A DNA stretch of 64,000 nucleotides from NCBI GenBank assembly GCA_030998015.1, contig JARWMV010000245.1:1022413-1086412 (forward strand). Direction: 5' to 3'. Shown one piece after another: positions 23,341-34,649 of this stretch (its first letter is position 1; every line of letters starts with the position of its first letter). The notes under the pieces are model-generated. The model saw only the letters and a program-made list of their open reading frames with translations, was not told the DNA's origin and searched no databases. Made by a program: the position numbers and the translations under genes. This DNA comes from Ceratorhiza oryzae-sativae. Taxonomy: Eukaryota; Basidiomycota; Agaricomycetes; Cantharellales; Ceratobasidiaceae.

Positions 23341-26011
23341 TCACCGAAGGCCCCAAACTCCTGCCCTCTGCACACCTTCCACAAGCGCATCAACGTTTCC
23401 CAACCACGCGCCGAGGAGCTCTTTCTTTTCGGCCGAGCTGCGCACCATCTTTCCCTCACCTGGAGGAGGGGTCGGTCGACCGTTCTCGGCGTCGGTATCG
23501 ATACTTCGTCTCTCCCTGCCTACCTCGATGCTACGCCTTTCCCTCTCTGATTCGATACTACACCTTTCCCTGTCTATCTCTGCACTACGCCTGTCCCTAT
23601 CCAATTCTCCGCTTCGTCTGTCTTTCTCCCCATCGGCATTCTCCCTGACTTGACGACCTCCGACCGCAAGAGACGACGTACTCTTCTTTAGCCGGCGGGT
23701 TTGCTCCTGATCCAACTGGCTTCTTTTCAGCGCATCAGAGCCAGCCGGACTTCTCCTAAGCGCATCCGAGCTCCTTTTCGACGCATCGGATCCCGCTTGG
23801 CTCTTTCTGAGGCCGTCCAAGCTAGCCTGACTCCTAAGCACTTCGACTTGCATTTTCTTCTCTCCGACAACCACGCTTCGTCTCAATCCTTCCGCCTGGC
23901 TCTGACTCTTCCTCAATCCTTCCACGCCCACGCTTTTTCGCAACTCTTCTCGTGAAGAGACGGCAGGGCCTGGCGTACGCATTCCGCCTGGCAGAACAGC
24001 TTTCTTGGCCCTTGCGGGAGTAGAGGGTGCGGGAGTAGCTGGAATAGGAGCCGTATTTTCGTTTTTGGCTAATGGCGAAGAAGCACTAGGCTCGACTGGG
24101 GTCGTGGGCGTGGTAGCGTTGGCGTGGAGACGTTCCTCGGACCAGTCTTGGCCAGGACGGGTCGAGGTAAGACTTCACTTGTGCGCGGACGATGGCGCTG
24201 TTTAACGCCTAGGTCTCCCGTCGGTTTCGGCGTCTTGGGTGTGGAAGTCTCAGATGTTTTGGACGCTGACTCTGGTGCCGATGATTTGAGGCTAGGATCT
24301 GGAGCGGATGTCTTGACTGGTGAATCGGATGTTGATACCTTGGATGGTGAATCAAACCGGGATGACTTATGAGGCCCCTTTAGTTCCGCTGTAGCTGTGG
24401 CAGCCGTGAAAACATCCTCGACCTTCGCCGAGGGCTTCGTCTTTCTCGGGCTCGTGGGGGTGTAATCAACTTCTCCCTTTAACAACGAAAGTCCCACACT
24501 CGTCGCTCCAGACCCTTTATCCCCAACAATAGGGAACAGATCGAGCTTGGGGAATGGTGGGGCTCCTGGGTTGCTTCTGCTGCTCTTTTTGGCACGGGGG
24601 GTATCATCTACTTTTCGACGCCTGGGAGTCTCATCCACTAGTTTAGAAGGGATTCGGGCAGTGGGACAAAACACTCGTCAGAAAGCGAGGGCGTGATTCC
24701 GGGTGTGGTTGGGCGTGAGTCTAGGGGTTGAGAAGGGTCGAGCGCGGATGCAGATGAAACAGTCGAAGAAGAATATGACAGGCTAGGTATAACCAGCGTT
24801 GTTCGGGTTCGAGGGAACCTCCCCTCGTCTACATCCGTCGTGGCATTCGAATGAGACGTCGAGTTGGTGGCAACCGAGGATTGGCTCGCGGTTGATGCAC
24901 GCGAAACGGAGCGCAGCTCGCTCGAATTTGAAAACGTGGAATCGCCGCTGACCGTTCGTGACAAGGGCGTAGCTCGTGTCCGGGACTCTTTGGCAGGTGT
25001 TTGATTTGAACGAGGCCGTCGGGGTGTTTGCGGCACACGGGGTTTGGCAGGCGTGGATGCTGGCTTGGATGCGGGAGGGAGGTTGACGCTAGGTTTTCCA
25101 GTAATGGCAAGCACCTCTTCGTCCTGCAGGTAGAAATAAAGAAACTCGAGGCATTTCATCCTGATCGAATTGACGCATGAGCTTTCGTGAATGGAATGAA
25201 GACTGAATTAAAGTTACCTGACTTGCTGGCCGGTAACCTTTTTAAGTGTTCGAACGATCACTTCCAAGCCGTTGCATTCTTCAAATGCACGAAGTGATAC
25301 CGGGGAATCTACAAGTAAGCACAGAAGGGTATCGATAACGGAACATGCGAGGGGTGCAAGGGATGTCGCGAGGGATCCATCTGTCTGGGGGTTTGCGCTG
25401 GAAACGGTCGTATCTGGGTCGTCTGGATTTGTCGAAGCGTGCCGAAGAGCTGTGAGCAACTCGAGAAGAGCCTAATTTTGTAGATAGCGTGAGTACAGTA
25501 TAAGGGTCAAAATGGGATGAACAGGCTATACCTGGATCGAAGCCTTGCGACCCATATATACTTTGCTGCGGGCATGAATAAGGGCCATACCTTGAAGAGC
25601 AGATAGGGCAAGGGCTATGACGTCTGCAGCTGCAGAAGAGGCGCCCTTGGCGCGGAGCTCATCAACGGCACGCTGCGCTGCCGAGGCTGAAACTATGCCG
25701 CTGCTCAGTATGCGAGAGACGACTGGGCAAGGCATTAGCTCGTGCGATGAGAAGAAGCAAGACACTCACTGTTGGTTTCGAAATCGTTTTGGAGAGAAAG
25801 AAAGAGCGAGAGCTGGTTTGACCATGGGCGTTCGGGTGACTGGCCAACACAGACATCAGCGAGTATAGCATGGAGTTGCTCGAGTGCAGCAAGTTGCACG
25901 GCTTTGCTAGACCTAAATGAGAGCTACAACTGCGTGAGCCTAATGCGTACATCCAAATGACACGCTTACGTCGTCAAGCACATTAGCCAACACTTGAGCA
26001 CCGTCGCGCAT
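23341..26011 (-). CDS. Cdc14-family septation initiation network protein (fungal SIN Cdc14, not the phosphatase)
   Basis: In fission yeast the SIN protein Cdc14 binds the kinase Sid1 at the spindle pole body to trigger septation. The start at 26011 encodes MRDGAQVLANVLDD. Helical repeats follow: SSKAVQLAALEQLH, SALQGMALIHARSKVYMG, LACSVIDTLLCLLVDSP and GLEVIVRTLKK. The hallmark MKCLEFLYFYLQDE follows. The rest is a long low-complexity tail rich in Ser, Thr, Pro and Lys, with repeated LRKSQ / SDALKRSQ and RERRSIE units. The extreme C-terminus, AEKKELLGAWLGNVDALVEG to GVWGL, resembles the conserved end of fungal Cdc14 proteins. At least five introns; the one joining the frames near 24640-24680 would be only about 36 nt. 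The gene is divergent from the TBC gene, with 103 bp between start codons. Confidence 0.82.
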
Positions 26012-26114
26012 GGTCGTCGTCTAGCGTAAAGGTCGAACACGGCGCTAGACGCGCTTTACCGCCCAGCGTCTAAGGTACCCACTCGTTCTCTACCGCGACT
26101 ATCTCGCTCTGGCG
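26012..26114. promoter_or_regulatory. 103-bp bidirectional promoter with inverted repeat
   Basis: Separates the start codons of the Cdc14-type gene (minus) and the TBC gene (plus). It contains GTCTAGCG at 26019-26026 and its reverse complement CGCTAGAC at 26043-26050. TAAAG (26027-26031) is also mirrored by CTTTA (26054-26058). A third partial copy, GCGTCTAA, starts near 26066. Confidence 0.55.
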
Positions 26115-29100
26115 ATGGAGAGTGCCGAGCTTGCGCGCTGGCAACGCTTTGCATCCAAGGGCGGCATCGGGCTCTCGACTGCGCTTGTAGATTGCGTCGC
26201 CGAGCGCGATGGCGACCTCATGTTTCTCAAGGTACGCTATCCATTCAGATGGATTTCAGGCTTGTTCACCATGCGCAGGGCGATGAAGTGATCGTACTTC
26301 TGCAGCTCCCCGAGAGCGGATTCTACCTGGTGAGTACTTATCATGAGTATTTTCTGGGACAATTGCTTATTTTATTCCGTTGACAGGGATTTTGCGAGGG
26401 CGTCGTTGGTCGGTTCGCCATCGCCGACGTCCAGGTGCATGGCAAGCTCAAGCGCGCCGTCATGGCTCGTCGCCCAGCGTCGGGTGCATCATCGCCCAGT
26501 GGCTCGCCCATTCATTCCGTCTCTCCCACCCCAACTATCCCGCACACAACGTATTCACGGCCGATCGACCAGCTCATGGCAGATGCACGTGCCGTACGTT
26601 AGATTCCTTTCTATTTCCTGTCTTTCCCGTCGCACTCATTCCGTCGTCATGTAGGAGAATGGCTCTGCTAGCACGTCACCCGTACTTGCCTCGCCGTCTG
26701 TTTTATCGAACCGCGACGAGCCTGAAACAGAAGCCGCGCCTCCAAAGCTTATTTCATCATCTCCGCCTTCTTCCCCACTGCGCGTGCAGACCACCACAGC
26801 CACTGCGGATTCCCAGCGCGAGTCCCTGAACAGCCTGGCTTCCACCGAGGCGAGCCCGCTTTCGGACTCGTCTGTTTATTCTTTTCGTCGGCGAAACAGC
26901 ATCAGTGGTGCGCGGGATGGCGATCTTGGTGCTCAACACGACAGCGATCTTGGTCTGCACCAAGACCAGGCTAATCAAGTCGGCAAGGAACATGCCGAAC
27001 GTGGGGATGCAGTCTTTTCGCCACGTTCACCCAACACCAGCAACTCGCGTGCTTCATCAGTCAGCGTTGATGACCCGTTCCATCACGACGATCCTGAAGG
27101 CATACAATCACCCTCTATACCTAACCATGAGAACGTCAGCAAGGTTGATTCCGATATTCGGGATAGCATGCACTCCGACCTTAGGCCCGACACGGACAGC
27201 ATTCCGAACCGCGTTTCAGCTAGACTGTCCGACGGCGAGGTCGGGATTGGCCTAAGTCTCATAGGAGGGCTTTTGGGAGCTGGGAGGGATAGTGTGGTGG
27301 AGAGCAAGGATGCGGACAGCGATGAGAGCGAAAGCGACTACGGTCGGGAGGAGAGCTATCCTCTCAGAGAAGGAGTGGGCGTCGAAAAGCCCGATGACGG
27401 AGACGATGATGCCTCCCTTTATCGGGACGACTCGGTCGAGGATTCTCGAGGAACGGAGAGGTTTACGGCGGAGATGCACGGCGGTACCACGCCGGTTCCT
27501 AACAGCAATGGGCGGGTTAGTCCGGGATCGCTACAGTCTCGTTCGTCCACACCCCCATTTGGATTCGAGCTTGAGCCGACAGTACATCATGGGACCGATC
27601 TCAACGAGCCGGATGATGGCGTGAGCAGCTCGTCCGTAAACGGCATTCGGCCCACCTCGATACTAGAGGACAGACCCCAGTCTCAGTATGCCATCATCGA
27701 AGGCCAACCCCCCTCCCAAAAAGCTAGCTCAGAGTCTGATGGTGAATCAGACTATGGTGAACCCGAACCCGAACCCGAACCCGCGCCTGCACCCCAGCCT
27801 ACATCCCCCACCTCGTTCATATCTAAGCATAGCACCCCTTCCCAAATTCAAAACCTGGAGGACGAAGATTTCGATCCAATGCTCCCACCCGTCCGACCAC
27901 CGTACCACCGAGCGTCAAGCTCAATGCACTCCATCGTGTCATCCAACGGAGGAGGATACTATGACGACGGGATATACGACCATTATCGTTACTCGCACGT
28001 TTCAATGGCAGCCCGCTCGATGCGCTTTTCGATTATAGGCAATGGAGGAGAGATGCCACCTTTGCCTGGAGGAGTCGCGCCATTGAACTTGCAGAGAGAA
28101 GGGTCGGGGTCTGTGTCGGGTTCTCAGGCGTCGCTGAGATCATTTGGTCCCATGTCACCGAGGTCGCTTTTTGGGCAGGGGCAAGGAGAGCCAGCCTCGC
28201 CTAGGTCTGTAGGATCCCCACTAGCGGGCGGGCCAGTTATGCAAGCACAGATGGAGACGACGTCCAAGGAAGATGCGGTGGAGTCTGGGCCGGGGGCCTC
28301 GGAGCGACGAGCCGAGATAGAAATTGAACCGGTAGAAGTGAAGGCAGAGGTTCAGGCAGAACCTGCGACCACTGCTATACTTGCACCTATCACAACTTCT
28401 GGACTAACCCCATCTCCTTCCGGAGCGTTGGCTGTCCCTGTTTCGCCTACCCCGTCCGTTGGCCCGCCATCACCCTCGCTATCTTCAAACCTTGCGAGTT
28501 CTTTGCGTCAAGCTATTGAGCAGCAACGATCAGACACCGCCGAAACCGAACCCGAACAAACGCCTGAGGCGAAACCTCAAGATGATGCTCAAAGCATCGA
28601 CGAGAGCAAGCCCATTCTCGCGAGTCCAATCATGGTCCAAGGACTGCAAAGCGGAAGCCCAATCGCAAACCTACAGCGTCGTCCCTCTCGATTTGCTCCA
28701 CACCCGAACGCACCAAAAACCGCAGACCAATTTTCCGCAACAGCTGTCCATGCCCTCCCTGCTCCCGCACCTAGTATGAACCCAGACCCATCTCATATGC
28801 GTTTGCATGATGCTCTTCAACTCGTCCTCCAGCGTCTCCGGACGGGCGGTCCACGTACAGGCACTCCGACCATCCACGGACGCACACATAGTGAACTCGG
28901 ACTGAGTTCTGGGCCTGTCCCCATCTCATTTTTGTTCGACCCGGATGGGAGGAGCGTATCTGCTATGGCCGGAAGGATAATGGGCGGAGCTCAAAGAAGT
29001 GCATCCATGAACGTAGGTATGCACAGTACCGGGAATGGGGGTGGTGGAGGGGAGTACGTTGGCAGTAAGTTGAGACCCCGGTCGAGGTCATTTTCGGGTG

Positions 29101-31225
29101 CACCGCAGGAGCAAATAGATGTCCTAAGATCAGCGGGCGAACCGGGGTGAGTACCATCAATGCACCCGATATGTCAACTAATTAGAGGCACAGCACGCCG
29201 AGCGTGCAATCGGGGTTCAAGGAGCCTCCGGCTAATGTATCTGCCGCCTCAAGCCCGCTAACTCAACTTGCGACTTCCAGCCCATCCCAGACACCATCAA
29301 CACGAGCTCTGACGCCCATTATCCCTGGCACACCCACTCAGGTGTCCGAGTCTCCTCTGCATTCTCCGACTTCAGCCAGCAGTAGTAGCCCTGTCAAGAG
29401 GGTCGCTTCGCCGCCTTCAAACACAACCCCATCCAGCAGCATAATGAGCCCGTTCCGTGGACTAAGGCATGCAGCTTCTAATACGATGATGCGCGTTGGG
29501 TTGGGTAGCATCAGCATCCCACCCTCCCCTGTCCCCCAACGAACCGATACATCTCCATTGAAGCAACGGGAGTCAAATGAGACTTCGCAGCCCCCAACAG
29601 ATACCCACGATACCCCATCCGCGTCACCCAGAGGGCCTATCAATTCTAAAACCTCGTTGGCGAGCCTCAAGCTGCCTCAAGACACCCCCACAACACCCCT
29701 CTCACCTGTTGGATCGATACAGATTGCGGAAGAGACCGTGCACGTTAACGACATGGATTTCGACCTGGTCAAGCCAAAGCGTAGTCGGGTGTCTCTGATT
29801 CGGGCGAGCGAAGACGGGGGCTCACGCATGTCTCATCAAAGCGAACGCCTTGGGGAGGACGGAGGGTATGTATCCACTCCAACCTCGCCAACAGCTCCTT
29901 CGACCTCGCAGCAAACTCGAGAATCTATTCCGGCTTCGGTAGTACCCATGTCTTCCGGGCATAATAGTCTGACTAGACCTGCTGAAATCGCGGCTCATAT
30001 TTCTCGAGAGCAACGGTGGATTACGACCATGCAAACGATTCCATCATCTTCTATCCGCAAGAACAAGAAAATCAAGAAACTTTTGCTCGAGGGCGTGCCA
30101 GCTTCGGTCCGGGGCGTGGTTTGGTGAGCGTGATCTTACGCGGACGCGGTGTTGCCCCTAACGCGTGGATGAAAGGTTGTATCTGACAGATTCGAAGGCT
30201 CGGCGAATGGTTGGGCTATATTCCCAGCTGTGTAAAAGAGGCAAAGTTCCTGCTACACCAGAAATCCTCAAAGATCTCGAATCGTATGTATTTCCATGTA
30301 TGAAAGGGGCATTAAGCCTTACTCTGCGTATCAGATGTTTTCCTACGCAGCCTCATCTCCAAGCTCCAGACGGTCCAGTCGTGACGATGTTACAGGCATA
30401 CCTTACTATGATACCAGACATCGCTTATAACCAAGGTACTTTTGACTCATAATTCGTAATAATCGAAGTCTAACATACAACAGGCCTATGTCAAACGGCT
30501 GGTAACTTGTTGATGAATTCGCCAGAGGAGGACGCCTTCTGGACTTTCGTTGCACTGATGGATAATTACCTGAGAGGCTATTACGCAGTGAATTCCATGC
30601 AGATGGAGGCAGACTCAATATTCTTTGCCAAAACCTTGGAGTCGAATGATCCTCAGTTGGCGGCCAAACTCTTCGTGAGTACTTGAATCAGAGTTCGTAG
30701 AGCAGTTCTGACACATTGCACAGAAAGAACTTGGGTTGGGAGCTGTAGAGATTTGTAAACCTTGGTAAGCGACATAGCTTTGGTAAAATAAAATAAAAAG
30801 CCAGTACTTAGACTATATCCAGGATATTATCCGGGTTTACTGCTGCGGTCCCGTACGACTATGGGTGTCGCATTTGGGACGTCTTCCTATTTGAGGGTAG
30901 GTGATATTGTTGGTTTATGCGACCTTACTGATTTGCGATTCCAGGTGCACCATTCTTGTTCAGAATCGCACTAGCGCTGCTAAGCTGCTTGAAGAAACAG
31001 TTAATGGCACTCACACCCAAATCATCACCCGGCGCACTCGCTCTTCTGCTTTCCATATCTCCACAGTATTTGCCTAGTGATCCCGATCAACTGATAGCTT
31101 CGGCTTATGCTGTTAGATTCAAGGACGATGATATGCGGAAGATGCGACCCAAAATCGAAGCTCAACTCCGCAAAGACTCAGGACATAGCCGACCCGGGGC
31201 TATTCGCGATGCCCTCAAGAAATAG
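26115..31225 (+). CDS. Long SH3-like/TBC-domain protein (RabGAP family, arginine finger substituted)
   Basis: Probably about 1,500 residues. The N-terminus (MESAELARWQRFASKGGIG) leads into an SH3-like module (GDEVIVLLQLPE, GFCEGVVGRF). About 1,000 residues of Ser/Pro/Asp/Glu-rich disordered sequence follow, including a (EP)n run near 27760. The TBC domain starts at LLLEGVPASVRGVVW (about 30090). The region that should read IxxDxxR is ILKDLESCFPTQP, so the usual Arg is Ser. The second finger motif is present as YNQGLCQ. Later motifs (SPEEDAFWTFVALMD, YLRGYYAV, GCRIWDVFLFEG) resemble the TBC1D10 group. The protein ends RDALKK. TBC proteins stimulate GTP hydrolysis by Rab GTPases through the Arg/Gln fingers, so catalysis is doubtful here. 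Introns fall near both ends; the middle is one exon of 2.5 kb. Confidence 0.85.
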
Positions 31226-31514
31226 ATATATGACGTTTTTTATTTGTGCCTTTTTCTTTTTTGGCAGCCTGGTTATTCCTAACTATCATATGCCTGGCTC
31301 TGTGAACCATGCTTGACTGAATCTGCACTCCATCCCCCTCGCATACGAACTATTTTACATCCTGTTGCATATAGTAGTGACATTTACCTCCTCTTTTTGG
31401 GTTTCTTCGTATTGCTGCCGAGCCGCTTCTTGCGCTGTGTAATTTGTAGCGCAGATTAATGCATTTATCCCAAATTACTTAGAAAGCTCCACGTACAATT
31501 AAATGTTATAGAGT
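31226..31514. other. Convergent 3' spacer between the TBC gene and PUS7
   Basis: Both flanking genes end here. The sequence is T-rich just after the TBC stop (TTTTTATTTG and a T run). This fits polyadenylation and termination signals. No gene is seen. Confidence 0.5.
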
Positions 31515-34438
31515 CTATTCTTCGCTCATTTTTACATCACTCATAGTATCCTCCCCATGCGACAGTTCCGGAGGACCCACTTCGGCAGCAGCTTCAACCG
31601 TTGCTTTGACGGTGTCTCTGTAAATCTGGTCCTCGGAGGCCAGAGTGAGGTTGGTCTGGTAGTACGAGCTCGTCTCGGTTTTGGTCACTTCACGGAGCGC
31701 CATAGTAGCATAAGCAGATGTGCCAAGTGTGAGCTTGATTTGCAGTGCCAGAAACTTCCCATTCTCGTCGATCATTGGTCTATCGAAACCCAGAATGGCG
31801 TCTTCGTCTGATTGAGCTAAAGGAACGTTTGGGTCGGTATAACGCATGGTCGTCCAAAATAATGCTTTCGGATGGTGGATGATCTTGCGGTACGAACCAC
31901 CAAGCGCATATTCCCTACACCTATATGAGGGATTGATCGTGACAGAATGAAGCATCCTCACTTTTGTTTATGGCTGAAGTTATCAGGGTCTAACCCATCC
32001 TCCATCAAGAATTTTCGGTATTTCTCGCCCAGCTCGCCACCGGGATACGCGACGTCGGTTCCAGGCAATGGCATAACGATATCAAACATTGAATAACGAG
32101 ATAAATCCTCCTCTGTGAGGACCTTTACTTTCCGAGGCGCAAACCGTTTACCACTTTTCCATTCCTTGGTTGTCTTTTCGGAAGAATCTGTGAGGAGCAT
32201 TGCATGCTGAGTTAACGGAGACGGCATGGCCCTATTAAACTCACCCTCGGTAACTGTCTCCCCAACCTTCTCGTTTCCTTCTGGAGGTTCTGCGACCTGG
32301 GCAGCCACATCGTCCAAGTCTTCTTTCTCTTCATCAGCCGTACCCGCTTGGGGGTCCTCGTCTTCGTAGACTAGATCACCCGCGATTGGCTTGCGACCAA
32401 AGGACTTGATGCGCTCCGACACAATACAGTTCCAAACATACGATTGGTATGCATGCACGTACATCAGGCGCAAGTTTCGAGGAATCTAAATCAACGCAAC
32501 ATCCAATAAGCCATAAATTAAGTTTACAAAATAAACCTACCGCTGTTAGTCCTCCAAGCAGGTTTCGATCCGTACCACCATGCTTTTTGTAGTTTTCAAG
32601 AATGCATCTCTCAGCGACGCAACGCCTAGGAATAAGTCGAAGAGCTTCTTCCAGGTCACCTTTCTCGAGCCATGCCCGACGCCCAGCTTCGGTATCAGGA
32701 TACTCTCCTGGACGCGGACGAAGTAATAATGATGTCGCATGTTTCCAGTCAGAACGAAGGATTGCCAAGCCAATCGAGTGAGTGGGTATTGCTGATGTCC
32801 CAAACCTTTGCATCCCTGCACGTTATCTTAATGGGATAAGGATGGCGGGAGGTTGATATAGCCAACCGTAATAGTTAATGAACCCATTTTCTTTGAGGGA
32901 GTTCATCGCTTTGTCAATGGTATCAGGTAATTCGGCCTTGACGTTTCTAACAGGCAAGGTATAGATGCGCATACAGTTAAATTTGAGGGGAACAGTTACG
33001 CACCTGAGCGTAATTACAAACTCATTCCCGCGGAGCATTCCAAGTTCAAGATATCCTCTTCGGTACGCAATATCGGACACCCTGACCCCTCTCTCCCCAC
33101 GCTGCGTGAGGACATCTTCTGGTGAGCGCCGGCCAGTGAGACCGTTGACTAGCTTCCACACATCCTCAACTGTCAGGCGACCTCTTTTCAAGCAGACACG
33201 CTGTGTGGTGACCCCTCGTTTATCCTTAGTCCCCGCCGTGGAGAGTTCACGAGCGGGAACCTTGAGCAGCCGGGAAATATGCCCAAGAGCATCTTGAGTG
33301 TCCCTATTGGTTTTCTGCAGAGTGAAATGGATAAAAGGAGGGATCGAGGATGTTGACCGATCTGGAAAATGAAACTATACTCTATTTTTGTTGCATTGGA
33401 AACGAAATGGCGTACTCACCACCCTGGGATCGCCCACCACCTCTTCGCCCACCTCTGCCCGACCCTCGATGTGCCCATTTGATCACAACCCTCGATCCTT
33501 CCTCTCCGGGAGTCTCGCTGGTCTCTGTTTCAAATTTGCCGTTGAATAGAGTCCTCACAGCTTGATGCAGAGCCGTTCGTGACTCTTTACTCGGAATAGG
33601 CTGCAAAACCAACATCAATCCCGTGCGTCAACACGCATAAAATCAAACCACGAACCTCCGAAAGCACACGCCTAGTGTCTTCCCGCCTCGGACCTCCCCG
33701 ACCGCCTCTCCCACGACCTCTATCTTTTCCTCGCCCGCGACCTCTCCCTCGACCAGAACCCGAACCCTGTGCTGACTCTTCTGCCTCCGGTTCAGGCTCT
33801 GGTGCGGCAGCCGCTTCAGCAGACTGTCCGTCCGGCTTAACACGGCCTCCCCATCCAGAATCACTCGTCAACGTAAGTGGAGGTTCAGGTCCCTCTTCGT
33901 AAAGCTCCTTGAGTTTCCCACGAATATCGTCAGAGAGCAAGTCGGACAGTTTCGCGTCCAGATCAGGGTTCCACTTGCCATCATCCAACGGCTGAGCGTC
34001 CGGTGGTGGAGCTTCAGTGGGAGTAGCTTTAGGTTTGATCCCTTCGGGCTTGCCCATGTTGCGAACGTGTACGACATTCCCTTCAAGATCTACCTCGTAA
34101 ACTAGAAAGTCGGTAAACCTAATTTAGAGTCAGCAGTCAGATTTGCAAGTGTAGAAGCATACGCACCTCTGCTTAATGATACCCTCTATGCTGGCTACAT
34201 CATGGCTAATGTACTCGGTGATACCAACGTCTTTTTCAGAGCCTTGGAACACATAGCCTTGCGATTGAATACCAAGCAAGGAAATACTTGGGGGAAGCAA
34301 GCCTTCAACATCATACACCAGAGAGGGCGCACTAGCCGTTTCGGTTGCTGAGCTGGAGCCTAGTTTAGCTCTCTTGGCGGGTGGTTCGGAATCGTCCATC
34401 TCCTCTAGAGGTCGAGATGCATTCAATTCCGCCGACAT
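31515..34438 (-). CDS. PUS7: Pseudouridine synthase Pus7 (TruD family)
   Basis: Isomerises uridine to pseudouridine in tRNA, snRNA and some mRNAs; TruD-type fold. Start at 34438 (MSAELNASRPLEEMDD). Early motifs are VGITEYISHD and FTDFLVYEVD. The catalytic motif is GTKDKRGVTTQRVC, with the Asp of TKDKR as nucleophile. Other family motifs are RRGYLELGMLRGNEFVITLR, INYYGMQRFGTSAIPTHSIG and LRLMYVHAYQSYVWN. The C-terminal motifs are YSMFDIVMPLPGTDVAYPG and REYALGGSYRKIIH. It ends DVKMSEE. Between the N-terminal part and the catalytic core is an Arg/Gly-rich insert (GSGRGRGRGRGKDRGRGRG and RGSGRGGRRGGGRSQ) not typical of Pus7. About nine introns. The gene lies 211 bp upstream of the stop of the next minus-strand gene. 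Confidence 0.93.
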
Positions 34439-34649
34439 TATGTTTGTCTGTGGTGGTCAAGTTTGGAATTTTGATCTCATCAGGCTCAATTGATTTCCAA
34501 TCACTTGAATCTGAACTACAATGACAAATGCTACAGATGTCTATTGAGACTGAAGAGTACAAAATCTAAGCTACATCTGCTCTATATATAAAGGTCCGTT
34601 AAAGTCCTGAGATGAATCAATCACCTATACGAATGATGTGGGACCGTCA

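Noticed and set aside
27755..27800. Repeated CCCGAA units, considered as a telomere-like or regulatory repeat
   Set aside because: They encode a Glu-Pro run in the long exon of the TBC protein and number only about four; ordinary coding microsatellite.
18943..31225. A metabolic or defence gene cluster
   Set aside because: The genes (semialdehyde dehydrogenase, YIH1, Cdc14-type, TBC) are unrelated housekeeping functions; no core biosynthetic enzyme or immune module is present.
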